A stretch of 64,000 nt of DNA from Siccirubricoccus sp. G192 (GCF_019084075.1 NZ_JAHREN010000001.1:4428501-4492500), one strand, 5' to 3'; counted from the first letter of the stretch, positions 7,796 to 16,963 are shown. Made by a program: numbers and translations. Notes: a model not told the origin generated them from the sequence alone.

Positions 7796-8563
7796 ATGGA
7801 CGGTGATGTTGCTGGGGCGGTGGACCATTCGCGGGAAATCATTGGGCGGCTCAACGAGTTGATCCGGGTCATGAAGTTCCAGGCGCTGGGTCCCGAGAGG
7901 ATTCTGGGATTCGCCGCCTACGACAATTGGGTGAAGCTGCACATTCCGCTTGCGATGACCGATGTGATCCAGCATCGGCTTTTCACCCGGCGGGAGTTCT
8001 TCGAGGCGCCGCAACTCGCTGACATTCGCGATCTGATAACGCCGGACTCGGTTGTCCTGGACGCCGGGGCGAATATCGGCAACCACACCGTATTCTTCGC
8101 CCATATCTGCAAAGCGAAGGAGGTGCATGCCTTCGAGCCGACCCGCGTTTCCTTCGGCATACTCGCGAAGAACATTGCGCTGAACGGGCTTGGCAATGTC
8201 CGGCTGCACAACCAGGCGCTTGGCGCCGGGAGCGGCCAGGCGGCTCTCGCGCGGTGGGTGGAGCATAATACCGGCGGCACCGTTCTCCGGGCGGAAACGG
8301 CCGGCGACTATCCCGTGGTCTCGATCGACAGTCTCGGCCTCACTCAGCTTGATTTCCTGAAGATCGATGTTGAGGGCATGCAGGAAGCTGTGCTCGCCGG
8401 CAGCCAGGAGACGCTTGCGCGCTGCAAGCCGATGATCTGGGTCGAGTTGCGCAGCAAGAGGAAGGAGTTCGAGACCGGCCACGCGGCGATGGCAAAGCTT
8501 GGCTACAAGCTGATCCGCAAGATTGCAGATTCATCCGACGACTTCCTGTTCGGCCCGGCTTGA
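7796..8563 (+). CDS. FkbM-family SAM-dependent methyltransferase
   Basis: 255 aa. The Rossmann SAM site is VVLDAGANIGNHTVFF (about residues 84-99), with VHAFEPTRVSFGIL as the acidic strand after it. The conserved FkbM signature LDFLKIDVEGMQEAVLAGS follows. FkbM enzymes O-methylate sugars or polyketides, so capping a glycan made by the neighbouring transferases is the obvious guess. TGAGGG nine bases upstream supports the ATG at 7796. The gene uses more A/T-ending codons than its neighbours (many ATT, CTT, GTT), so it may be a more recent arrival. Confidence 0.88.
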   Translation: MDGDVAGAVDHSREIIGRLNELIRVMKFQALGPERILGFAAYDNWVKLHIPLAMTDVIQHRLFTRREFFEAPQLADIRDLITPDSVVLDAGANIGNHTVFFAHICKAKEVHAFEPTRVSFGILAKNIALNGLGNVRLHNQALGAGSGQAALARWVEHNTGGTVLRAETAGDYPVVSIDSLGLTQLDFLKIDVEGMQEAVLAGSQETLARCKPMIWVELRSKRKEFETGHAAMAKLGYKLIRKIADSSDDFLFGPA

Positions 8564-8644
8564 ACAGGGCCGTCCAAAGGGCCCCGGAAGCACAGCTCTC
8601 CTCCGCCCATGCCCTGCCCCAGCCACAACCCCATTGGAGCCAGC

Positions 8645-8896
8645 ATGAAAGCGCGCCGCCGCAGCAAATCCGCCAAGCCCCGCAACACTCCGCCCGCGGT
8701 TGCCGCGCCGCCGCCGGTGGCTGCAGCCCTGCCGCCGGCGCCGCCACCGGAACCCTCGCCCGCCGAACTCCTCGCACGCCAGCGCCAGGCGGAGCGCGTG
8801 CTGCAGCGCAAGGCCGAGCGCCTGGAACAGCGCCGCACGGAACGCGAAGCGCAGCGCAGGCACGACCGCGAGGCCGCCCGCCGGCAGGAGGCGTAG
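8645..8896 (+). CDS. Small Pro/Ala-rich and Arg/Glu-rich coiled-coil protein
   Basis: 83 aa starting at ATG 8645 behind TTGGAGCC. It has a basic start (MKARRRSKSAK), a proline-alanine linker, then about 45 residues of almost pure R/E/Q/A helix (ERVLQRKAERLEQRRTERE), suggesting a single charged helix or coiled coil. No family is recognised. Low complexity makes this partly a statistical call, but the start signal and the gene directly behind it argue for expression. Confidence 0.55.
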   Translation: MKARRRSKSAKPRNTPPAVAAPPPVAAALPPAPPPEPSPAELLARQRQAERVLQRKAERLEQRRTEREAQRRHDREAARRQEA

Positions 8897-8925
8897 CGCC
8901 AGGCAGGCGCACGGTTGGAGGCTGC

Positions 8926-9288
8926 ATGAACCTCCTCCCCGAATGGCGGCGCGTCTCCGTGGAGGAGGCGGCGCTCATGCGCGAGCGCAACCGGGCGGCT
9001 TGGCGGCGCCACGACACATCGCTCCGGCGCCGCCGCCATTGGCGCCGGGCGAGGACCTTCCTCCCAATTGCGCTGACTGCCGCCATCGCCGGCGCGGGCC
9101 TTGCCTGGTTGACCGTCGTGAATCCCTGGCCAGTGGAGGTGACGGTCCGGCACGGCTTGGCCTTCCGCAACTGCGATGCCGCCCGCGCCGCCGGCCTGGC
9201 CCCCGCCAAGCGGGGGCAGCCCGGCTACTGGAAGCATCTCGACGCGGATGGCGACGGCATTTCCTGCGAACCTTGGACGCGCTGGTAG
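8926..9288 (+). CDS. Excalibur calcium-binding domain protein, membrane-anchored
   Basis: 120 aa with TTGGAGGCTGC directly ahead of the ATG. An Arg-rich cytoplasmic N-terminus (to about residue 44) precedes one transmembrane segment (TFLPIALTAAIAGAGLAWL). The C-terminus is a complete excalibur domain: FRNCDAARAAG, then GYWKHLDADGDGISCEP, with the DxDxDG calcium loop and paired cysteines. The domain would sit in the periplasm. The role is unknown; excalibur domains often accompany extracellular nucleases, but no nuclease is present here. Confidence 0.85.
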   Translation: MNLLPEWRRVSVEEAALMRERNRAAWRRHDTSLRRRRHWRRARTFLPIALTAAIAGAGLAWLTVVNPWPVEVTVRHGLAFRNCDAARAAGLAPAKRGQPGYWKHLDADGDGISCEPWTRW

Positions 9289-9294
9289 TGCCCG

Positions 9295-10684
9295 CTACAC
9301 CACCCCGGCCACCCCCGCCCCTGGCACCCGCGCCTCCAGCAGCGCCGCCGCCTGGCGTTCCGCCAGCGCCCGTTCGGAATGGCCCTCGATCATCTCCATG
9401 AAGAGCCGGTGCCAGTTCAGTTCCGCCCGCAACCGCAGGAAGACGCTGCCGAGCCCGACGGCCGCGCGGTCCATCAGCGGGGAATTCGCGCGGCACCCGC
9501 ACGCCGCCGGTGCGCTTCAGCCCCTCATGCACCTTGGCGGCCAGCTTGCGGCCATAGGCGGGGTCCTCCACCTCCTGGATCGGCCGGATGCGGTCCTGCA
9601 CCAGCGGCTCATAGAGGAAGCGCGCCCAGAGGTTCAGCACCTGCATCGTCTCGCGCGAGAGGTTGCGGAAGCCCCAGGACTCGTAGGCGGCATGCGCCTT
9701 CTCCTCGTCATGGTCGCGCACCGCCTCGTAGAGCATGATGACGCCGCCGACGAAGCTCGGCGGAAAGACCCGGATGGTGCCGAAATCGAGCAGGTTGATG
9801 CCCTGCCCGCCCGGCCCCGCCGCATCCTGCCGCACTTGGTAATTGCCCAGATGCGGGTCGCCATGGATCACGCCGTAGCGGTAGAAGGGCACGTACCAGG
9901 CGCGGAACAGCGCCTCGGCATAGGCATTGCGCTCCGCCAGCGGCGGGCCCTCCTCCAGCCGCGCCTGGATCGCGCGGCCCTCCAGCCAGGTCATGGTGAG
10001 CAGCCGCCGGGTGCAATACCCCTCGATCGGCACCGGCACGGCGACCCCCGGGATGCCCTTCAGCATCAACCCATAGAGCCGCATCTGCGCGGCCTCGCGC
10101 AGGTAGTCCAGCTCCTCCCGCAGCCGCTCGGCGATCTCGGCATAGACCTCCTCGTGGTCGAGCGTGCTGTCCATGCGGCGATAGAGCGACATGGCGAGCT
10201 TGAGCTGGCGAAGGTCCGCCTCCATCACGCTCGGCATGTCGGGGTATTGCAGCTTGCAGGCCACCTCCCGCCCATCCGGCAGCCTGGCGCGGTGCACCTG
10301 GCCGAGCGAGGCCGCCGCCGCCGCCTCCCTCCCGAAACTGGCGAAGCGGCTTTCCCATTGCGGGCCGAGCTCGCTCTGCATCCGCCGGCGCACGAAGGCC
10401 CAGCCCATCGGCGGTGCATTGGCCTGCAGGGTGGCCAGTTCCTGGGCGTATTCCTCCGGCAGCGCATCCGGCACGGTGGAGAGAAATTGCGCCACTTTCA
10501 TCAGCGGCCCCTTCAGCCCGCCGAGCACCGCCTTCAGGTCATTCGCATGCGCCGCCTTGTCGGTGCGGAGCCCGAGGAAGCGCTGGCCGGCGACGCGCGC
10601 GGCGATACCGCCGACCGCGCCCGAGGTGCGCGCCATCCGGCGGAACTCGCCGAAGAGCGTGCTGTCCTTGCTGCGGTCGCTCAC
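9295..10684 (-). CDS. ABC1/UbiB-family atypical kinase, frameshifted at 9479-9482
   Basis: The UbiB-type fold is clear: an alanine-rich loop (AAAAASLGQVHRA), the lysine of VACKLQYP, the catalytic HGDPHLGNY and the metal-binding LLDFGT. The signature KxGQ appears as KVAQ. Near the C-terminus the frame is lost. Removing one C from the four-base run (GGGG at 9479-9482 on the plus strand) gives REFPLMDR and continues to TAG at 9297-9295, 462 aa in all. The GTG start overlaps the pepF stop (GTGA), so the two are coupled. Family members act as ATPases in ubiquinone or lipid metabolism at the membrane; which role applies here is unknown. Confidence 0.8.
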
Positions 10685-12612
10685 GCGGTGGCCTCGATCT
10701 CGTCGTCGCGCTGCAAGCGCGCCAGTTCATCAATGAACCCGGCGATGACATCCAGACCGCGCTTCCAGAAGCCGGGGTCGGAGGCATCGAGGCCGAAGGG
10801 CGCCAGCAATTCCTTGTGCCGGAGCGTGCCGCCGGCGCGCAGCAGGTCGAGGTATTTCCGCTGGAAGTCCGGCACCGTCCCGTCCCGGTATACGCCATAG
10901 AGCGCATTCACCAGGCAATCGCCAAAGGCATAGGCATAGACATAGAAGGGCGAATGCACGAAATGCGGGATATAGGCCCAATAGGCGCCGTAATCCGGGG
11001 TGAATTCGAAGGCCGGGCCGAGGCTTTCGGTCTGCACCTGCATCCAGAGCTCGGCGATGCGCTCGGCCGCGACCTCGCCCTTGCGGCGCTCCTCGTGCAG
11101 CAGCGTCTCGAAGCGGTAGAAGGCGATCTGCCGCACCACCGTGTTCAGCATGTCCTCGACCTTGCCGGCCAGCATGGCGCGACGGCGCTTCGGGTCGCGC
11201 TCGGCATCGAGCAGCGCGCGGAAGGTCAGCATCTCGCCGAAGACGCTGGCCGTCTCGGCCAGGGTGAGCGGCGTGCCGCTGCGCAGATAGCCCTGCCCGG
11301 CCGCCAGGATCTGGTGCACGCCATGGCCGAGCTCATGCGCGAGCGTCATCACGTCGCGCGACTTGCCGTGATAGTTCAGCAGCAGATAGGGGTGCACGCT
11401 CGGCACGGTGGGGTGCGCGAAGGCGCCGCTGGCCTTGCCGGGGCGGAGCGCCGCATCGATCCAGGGCCGGCTGAAGAAGGGCTGCGCCACATCCGCCAGT
11501 TCCGGGCTGAAAGCGCGGTAGCTCGCCAGCACGCGTCCCACCGCGTCCTTCCAGGCGATCGGCTTGTCGTCCTCGTCCGGCAGCGGCGCGTTGCGGTCCC
11601 AGTGCTGGAGCTTTTCCAGGCCGAGCCACTTCGCCTTCATCGCGTAGTAGCGGTGCGACAGCCGGGGGAAACTCTCAACCACCGCCGCCACCAGCGCATC
11701 CACCACCTCGTCCTCGACCATGTTGGCGCGGTTGCGGGAGGAGCCGGGGCGCGGATAGTGCCGCCAAGTGTCGATGATCTCCTTGTCCTTGGCCAGCGTA
11801 TTGGTAATCAGCGAGAACAGCCTGATCCGCCCGCCGAAAGCCTCGGAGACGCCCTTGGCCGCCGCCGCCCGCACGCCGCGGTCGCGGTCCGAGAGCTTGT
11901 TCAGCGCGGCCGAGACGGTGAGGTCCTCGCCCGAAACCGGCACGGTCATGCCGGCGATGGTCTCGTCGAACAGCCGGTTCCAGGCGGCGCGGCCCGTCAC
12001 CTCCTTCTCGTGCAGCAGCTTCTCCAACTCGTCGGAGAGCTGGTGGGGGCGGAAGACGCGGAGGTCGCGCAGCCAGGGTCGCCAGCCCTCCAGCGCCGCG
12101 CTGCCGGCGAATTTGCGCTCAAGCTGCGCCTCCTCCAGCCGGTTCAGCTCCAGGGTGAAGAAAAGCAGGTGGCTGCTGATGGTGGTGACCCGCTCCTGCA
12201 GCGTCTGGTAGAAGCGGCCATTGGCGGGGTCCTGGGCATCGCCGGCGAAGACCAGTTGGCCATAGCTCATGGCCCGGCCGAGCACCTCCTCGATCCGCTC
12301 ATAGGCGGCGATCGCCTCGGCCAGCGCATCGCCGGAGAGGCCCGCCAGCCGCCCGGCATGGCGCCCGGCGAAATCGCCGGCGGCCGCCTCCGCCCGGTCC
12401 AGGTCGGCGGCCAGCGCCGGGTCCCCGGGCGAGGCATAGAGGTCGGAAAGGTCCCAGACCGGCAGCGCGCCGCCACCCCCTGGCGCGGCGCCGGAATCGA
12501 GGGGAGAACGGGCGGCCAGGGGGGCCGGGCGGGGGGTGCCTTCGCCCGCGGCGGAACCCGCGGCGGAGCGAAGCGGCAAGGGATTGGGTTCGGTTCGGGT
12601 CACGGATTGCAT
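10681..12612 (-). CDS. pepF: Oligoendopeptidase F (M3 metallopeptidase)
   Basis: 643 aa from ATG 12612. The zinc site is HELGH (about 426-430) with the third ligand E453 in TLAETASVFGE, the M3 spacing. The C-terminal Tyr-rich region (YGAYWAYIPHFVHSPFYVYAYAFG) is the substrate-binding part of PepF. It cleaves short peptides in the cytoplasm. The N-terminal 50 residues are Pro/Ala/Gly-rich and poorly conserved; the start is chosen over 12735 because the extra sequence overlaps the divergent promoter region. It is divergent from the acyl-CoA ligase gene and coupled by a GTGA overlap to the UbiB-like gene. Confidence 0.9.
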   Translation of the reverse strand: MQSVTRTEPNPLPLRSAAGSAAGEGTPRPAPLAARSPLDSGAAPGGGGALPVWDLSDLYASPGDPALAADLDRAEAAAGDFAGRHAGRLAGLSGDALAEAIAAYERIEEVLGRAMSYGQLVFAGDAQDPANGRFYQTLQERVTTISSHLLFFTLELNRLEEAQLERKFAGSAALEGWRPWLRDLRVFRPHQLSDELEKLLHEKEVTGRAAWNRLFDETIAGMTVPVSGEDLTVSAALNKLSDRDRGVRAAAAKGVSEAFGGRIRLFSLITNTLAKDKEIIDTWRHYPRPGSSRNRANMVEDEVVDALVAAVVESFPRLSHRYYAMKAKWLGLEKLQHWDRNAPLPDEDDKPIAWKDAVGRVLASYRAFSPELADVAQPFFSRPWIDAALRPGKASGAFAHPTVPSVHPYLLLNYHGKSRDVMTLAHELGHGVHQILAAGQGYLRSGTPLTLAETASVFGEMLTFRALLDAERDPKRRRAMLAGKVEDMLNTVVRQIAFYRFETLLHEERRKGEVAAERIAELWMQVQTESLGPAFEFTPDYGAYWAYIPHFVHSPFYVYAYAFGDCLVNALYGVYRDGTVPDFQRKYLDLLRAGGTLRHKELLAPFGLDASDPGFWKRGLDVIAGFIDELARLQRDDEIEATA

Positions 12613-12714
12613 ATATGGCCTGGACGGGCGGGGCCAAGCCGCCCCCGCCTGATGAAAGCTGGCTGATGAATGATGGCCGGATCGCACCGGCCTGACCGGG
12701 GAGACGACGGAAGC

Positions 12715-14481
12715 ATGCCGGATATCGGGCGCCAATCAAAGCAGGAGGCTGGGGCCGGCGCCGCCGCGCCCTGGAACAGCCTGCCCTGGATGCTGCTCGA
12801 CCTGGCGCGGCAGCGACCGGCGCGGCCGATGCTGCGGCATTGGCGGGACGGCGCCTGGCAGAGCGTGACCGCAGGCGAATTCGCGCTCCGCGTCGCCAAT
12901 GCGGCGGCGGGGCTGCGGGCGGCGGGGATCATGCCCGGGGACCGGGTGCTGCTGGTCAGCGACAGCCGCCCGGAATGGAACATCGCCGATTGCGCCCTGA
13001 TGGCGATCGGCGCCGTCACCGTGCCGACCTACACCACCAATACCCCGGGCGACCATGGGCATATCCTGGGCGATTCCGGTGCCCGCGCCGCCATCGTCTC
13101 CACCACCGCCCTCGCCGAGCGGGTGCTGGCGGGCGCGGCGGCGGCCGAGGGGCTGGACCTGCTCATCTGCATGGAGTCCCCGCCCCCCGTACTGCCCGGC
13201 ACCCGGGCGCTCGACTGGGCGGCGCTGGAGGCCACGCCGGGCGACCTGCCGCTGCTGCTGGCCGAGGTGGAGCAGATCCCGAGCGGCCGCCTGGCCTGCC
13301 TGATCTATACCTCCGGCACCGGCGGCTTCCCCAAGGGGGTGATGCTGCCGCACCGGGCCATGCTGGCGAACCGCGCCGGGCTGGCGGCGGTGGTGGGGCG
13401 GCTGCACCTGGACGGCACGCCCTACCTCTCCTTCCTGCCGCTCAGCCACAGCTACGAGCATACGGTGGGCTGCTTCCTGCTGCCCTCGCTCGGGCTGGAG
13501 GTGGTCTATTCCCGCGGCGCCGAGCGGCTGGCGGCGGGATTCCAGCAGATCCGCCCCACCGTCGTCACCGCCGTGCCCCGGCTCTTCGAGGTGCTGCGCG
13601 GCCGGATGCTGGCGCAGGTGGAGAAGGAGGGCGGGCTGAAGCGCTGGCTGTTCCAACGCGCCCTGGCGCTGGGGCTGCGCCGCATGGACGGGCCGCCGCT
13701 CTCCCTGTTGGAACGCGCGCAGGACCTGGTGCTGGACAGGCTGGTGCGGGAGAAGGTGCGGGCGCGGTTCGGCGGCAGGCTGCTGGCCATGGTCTCGGGC
13801 GGCGCCCGGCTCGACCCCGATCTTTCGGGCTTCTTCCTGGCGCTCGGCCTGCCGGTGATCCAGGGCTATGGCCAGAGCGAGGCGGGGCCGGTCATCAGCG
13901 TCAACCTGCCCTGGGACAATGACCGCCACACCGTCGGCCCGCCGCTGCCCGGCGTCGAGGCCCGCATCGCGCCGGATGGCGAGGTGCTGGTGCGGGGCGG
14001 GCTGGTCATGGACGGCTACTGGAACAACCCGGAAGCCACCGCCGCCGCGCTCCGCCCCGATGCGCCGGGCGAGGCGCCCTGGCTGCATACCGGCGATGTC
14101 GGCCATATCGAGGATGGCCGCATCAGCATCACCGACCGCAAGCGCGACTTCATCAAGACCCTGGGCGGCGACATGGTGAGCCCGGCCAAGATCGAGGGGC
14201 TGCTGATGGCCGAGCCCGAGATCGTCCAGGCCGTCGCCGCCGGCGAGGGCCAGCCCGCCATCGTCGCCATCCTGGTCCCGGCCGAGGGCATGGAGGCCGG
14301 GGTGGCGGAGGCGGTGGCGCGGGTCAATGCGCGGCTCTCCAATGTCGAGCGCATCCGCCGCTGGGCCAAGGCGCCGGCCGCCTTCTCGGTGGAGAACGGG
14401 CTGCTGACGCCGACCATGAAGGTCAGGCGGCGGGCGGTGCTGGAACGCTTCCGGGGCGAGGTGGCGGCGCTGTACCGGTAG
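12715..14481 (+). CDS. AMP-dependent long-chain acyl-CoA synthetase
   Basis: 588 aa. Adenylation motifs in order: LIYTSGTGGFPKGVMLPH (ATP loop; GTGG where many have GTTG), FLPLSHSYEHTVGC, GYGQSEAGPV and HTGDVGHIEDGRISITDRKR, then KTLGGDMVSPAKIE with the acceptor-site lysine region. It activates fatty acids to acyl-CoA and resembles the FadD15-like class. The start at 12715 has GGAAGC directly upstream. It is divergent from pepF. Its 3' end overlaps the convergent hydroxylase gene by 59 bases, so the two transcripts are antisense at their tails. Confidence 0.9.
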   Translation: MPDIGRQSKQEAGAGAAAPWNSLPWMLLDLARQRPARPMLRHWRDGAWQSVTAGEFALRVANAAAGLRAAGIMPGDRVLLVSDSRPEWNIADCALMAIGAVTVPTYTTNTPGDHGHILGDSGARAAIVSTTALAERVLAGAAAAEGLDLLICMESPPPVLPGTRALDWAALEATPGDLPLLLAEVEQIPSGRLACLIYTSGTGGFPKGVMLPHRAMLANRAGLAAVVGRLHLDGTPYLSFLPLSHSYEHTVGCFLLPSLGLEVVYSRGAERLAAGFQQIRPTVVTAVPRLFEVLRGRMLAQVEKEGGLKRWLFQRALALGLRRMDGPPLSLLERAQDLVLDRLVREKVRARFGGRLLAMVSGGARLDPDLSGFFLALGLPVIQGYGQSEAGPVISVNLPWDNDRHTVGPPLPGVEARIAPDGEVLVRGGLVMDGYWNNPEATAAALRPDAPGEAPWLHTGDVGHIEDGRISITDRKRDFIKTLGGDMVSPAKIEGLLMAEPEIVQAVAAGEGQPAIVAILVPAEGMEAGVAEAVARVNARLSNVERIRRWAKAPAAFSVENGLLTPTMKVRRRAVLERFRGEVAALYR

Positions 14482-15274
14482 CCGCGGGCGCGCCGCGCAG
14501 CGGCTGCCACAGCAGCCGGTCCAGCCGCTGCTGCGGCGCCTCGCGCCAGCCCGGCACGCCGATCACCACCGCCTCCCCCGCCGCCGGCGCGGCGCGGTAG
14601 CTGCCGAAGAGCCGGTCCCACCAGGGCAGGCAGAAGCCGTAGCAACTGTCCGTCTCGGCCCGCACCTCGCTGTGGTGGATGCGATGCATCTCCGGCGTCA
14701 CCAGCACCAGGCGCAGCCAGGGCTCCAGCCAGGCCGGCAGGCGGATGGCGGCGTGGTTGAACAGGGCGGTGGCGTTCAGCAACACCTCGAAGACCAGCAC
14801 CGCCAGGGCGGGCGCGCCGAGCGCCACCACCGCCGCCATCTTCAGCCCCATGGAGAGCAGGATCTCCACGGGATGGAAGCGCAGCCCGGTGGTGGCATCC
14901 AGCTCCGGATCGGCATGGTGGACCCGGTGCAGCCGCCAGAGCAGCGGCACGACATGGGTGATGCGGTGCTGCCAATAGACCAGCAGGTCGAGCAGCAGCA
15001 CCGAGACCAGCACCGCCAGCCAGGGCGGCGCGCCCAGCGCCGGCAGCAGCCCGAGGCCCCGCGCCTCCGCCCAGAGCGCCGCGCCCACCGCCGCCGCCGG
15101 CACGGTGATCCGCACCAGCCCCGCGCCCAGCGCCGCCAGCCCGAGATTCGCGGGCCAGCGCCGCGCCCCCAGCGCCCGCCCGGGGCGCCAGGGCCTCCAC
15201 CGCTCCAGCGCCAGCATGACGAGCAGCACGCCGAGAAAGGCGCCGAGGCGGATCAGGGGCTCATGCGGTGGCAT
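14423..15274 (-). CDS. Fatty acid hydroxylase / sterol desaturase family membrane protein
   Basis: 283 aa with several hydrophobic helices and the eight-histidine diiron signature: WQHRITH, RLHRVHH, then HRIHHSEV. The conserved tail CYGFCLPWWDRLFGSY is typical. It probably hydroxylates or desaturates a lipid at the inner membrane. The C-terminus is a Pro/Ala tail that runs 59 bases into the end of the convergent acyl-CoA synthetase gene. ATG 15274 lacks a strong ribosome-binding site; no better start is visible. Confidence 0.85.
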   Translation of the reverse strand: MPPHEPLIRLGAFLGVLLVMLALERWRPWRPGRALGARRWPANLGLAALGAGLVRITVPAAAVGAALWAEARGLGLLPALGAPPWLAVLVSVLLLDLLVYWQHRITHVVPLLWRLHRVHHADPELDATTGLRFHPVEILLSMGLKMAAVVALGAPALAVLVFEVLLNATALFNHAAIRLPAWLEPWLRLVLVTPEMHRIHHSEVRAETDSCYGFCLPWWDRLFGSYRAAPAAGEAVVIGVPGWREAPQQRLDRLLWQPLRGAPAATGTAPPPRPGSVPAPPAA

Positions 15275-15354
15275 CGCGCAGAGAATGGGGCGGCGGCCCG
15301 GCCGGGGCCAGCCCCGGCGGCCCGAAGGGGCCCCCGCCATGACGCGCGGAATGG

Positions 15355-15397
15355 AAAAAGGGGCTCCTGCCGGCGGTGCACCGGCAGGAGCCCCTTT
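15355..15397 (-). terminator. Rho-independent terminator of the VCBS-repeat gene
   Basis: A 17-bp perfect stem (AAAGGGGCTCCTGCCGG at 15357-15373 paired with 15381-15397) closes a 7-base loop. Read on the minus strand it ends in TTTTT just past the stop at 15401. The hairpin starts 4 bases after the stop codon. Confidence 0.88.
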
Positions 15398-15400
15398 GGC

Positions 15401-16963
15401 TCAGGCGAAGACGATATTCGCGCCGAGGTCGTTGATGCTCGTGAAGGCACCGTTGAGCAGGCCGAGGCTGCCACCGCCATTGAAGGCGATCAGCGTATCG
15501 TCGGCCAGGCTGTCGCCATCCAGGTCCGTGACGCTCACGCTGGTATTGGCGGTGAGCAGGGCGAGGTCGCCCGCGGCCCCGGTCACAGCGAACTGGAGCA
15601 CCAGGTCATTGCTGTACTGCACCAGCACCGCGCCGGCATCGAGCGAGAGTTCGGCCGGCTCGGCCGGCGTGGCGTAGTAGCTGAAGGTCTTGTCGAAGAC
15701 GTTGCTCACCGTGTTCTGCTGGCCGCCCTGGGCATAGGTATAGGCCACCGTCGTGCTCGACGGGTCGAGATCCGAGCCGTGATGGCCGGTGAGGTCGGCG
15801 CGCCAGGCGGAGAGGCCGCTGAGCCAGCTGTTCCACTGCCCGTTCAGGCTCGGCCCTCCGCTGGAGCCTGGCTGGCCCGCGAAGGTCGCGTTCGTCAGGT
15901 TGCTTGCGGCCTGGCCGGGATCGTAGGTCAGGTCCAGCGCAACCACCGGCGCGGGCGGCGGCGGCGGCGGGGCCTCGTCCTGGCCATGGACGGTGATGGT
16001 GATGTCCTGCTGCGTCCCGTCGAAGGAGGTGATGGTGAAGACCTCCGTCTTCGTCTCGCCGCCGTTCAGCGCCTGCGCCGCCTCGCCCAGCGCATAGCTC
16101 CACTCGCCGGTCGCGGCACTGAAATGGAAGCTGCCATAGGCGCCATCGGCGTCGACATCGCCGCCGAAGCCGACATCGCCGGCGTCCTTGTCGCTGACGG
16201 TCACGAAGCCGCCGATGACGGGGCTCTCGTCCTCGGTCACTTCGCCACCGAAGCTGCCGGCGAAGACCGCCGCGTCATCCGTGCCATGCACGGTGACGGT
16301 GATGTCCTGCGCCGTGCCGTCGAGGGACTTCACCGTGAAGGTCTCGACATGCGTGTCGCCGCTGTGCAGCGCCTGCGCCGCCTCGCCCAGCGCGTAGCTC
16401 CACGCGCCGGTCGCGGCGTCGAAATGGAAGCTGCCATAGGTGCCGTCCATATCGGCCTGGGCCTGGAAGCCCGATTGGCCGTCATCCTTGTCGGCCACGG
16501 CCAGCGTGCCGGCGGCGCCGGGGCTGGTATCCTCGGTGACGCAACCGGCGACGGCGCCGGTGATCTCCGCGGCGTCGTTCGAGCCGACCACGGTGATCGT
16601 CACGGTCGAGGTCGCGATCGCGCCATTGGCCATGCGGATCGAGTAGCTGAAGCTCACATCCTGGGTCTGGCCCGCGGCAAGGTGGTCGAAGCCGGTGCCC
16701 ACCACCTGCACGTCCAGCAGGCCGCCGCCGGTGAAGGTGACCTTCAGCCCATCAAGGTGCAAACAATCGCCGATGCCGGTCTGTGCGGCCAGATTGCCCT
16801 GGTTGAAGGACCAGAACTGCTTCGCCGCGCCACCGAGGTCATTGGCCAGCACATCCACCATGCTGTGCCCGTTCTCATCGACCGAGACCTGGTCGGCATT
16901 CGCCTGGGGGGTGTTGCTAATGGCGACCTTCGCCACGCCTTTTGAGATAGCAGCCGTCGCCAT
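15401..16963 (-). CDS. Secreted VCBS-repeat / cadherin-like adhesin-type protein
   Basis: 520 aa. Residues about 20-130 form a tandem-95/cadherin-like module. Residues 131-230 and 231-330 are two VCBS repeats of exactly 100 residues (each has YGSFHF.AATG.WSYALGEAAQAL). A PPPPPP linker (about 332-337) leads to a 180-residue C-terminal domain with a calcium-loop-like VTDLDGDSLADD. No Sec signal is present, so type I secretion is likely, but no transporter is nearby. The start is decided by GGAGG: it touches the ATG at 16969 but sits 6 bases before the ATG at 16963. The AT-rich DNA at 17035-17125 is the probable promoter region. Confidence 0.85.
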   Translation of the reverse strand: MATAAISKGVAKVAISNTPQANADQVSVDENGHSMVDVLANDLGGAAKQFWSFNQGNLAAQTGIGDCLHLDGLKVTFTGGGLLDVQVVGTGFDHLAAGQTQDVSFSYSIRMANGAIATSTVTITVVGSNDAAEITGAVAGCVTEDTSPGAAGTLAVADKDDGQSGFQAQADMDGTYGSFHFDAATGAWSYALGEAAQALHSGDTHVETFTVKSLDGTAQDITVTVHGTDDAAVFAGSFGGEVTEDESPVIGGFVTVSDKDAGDVGFGGDVDADGAYGSFHFSAATGEWSYALGEAAQALNGGETKTEVFTITSFDGTQQDITITVHGQDEAPPPPPPAPVVALDLTYDPGQAASNLTNATFAGQPGSSGGPSLNGQWNSWLSGLSAWRADLTGHHGSDLDPSSTTVAYTYAQGGQQNTVSNVFDKTFSYYATPAEPAELSLDAGAVLVQYSNDLVLQFAVTGAAGDLALLTANTSVSVTDLDGDSLADDTLIAFNGGGSLGLLNGAFTSINDLGANIVFA

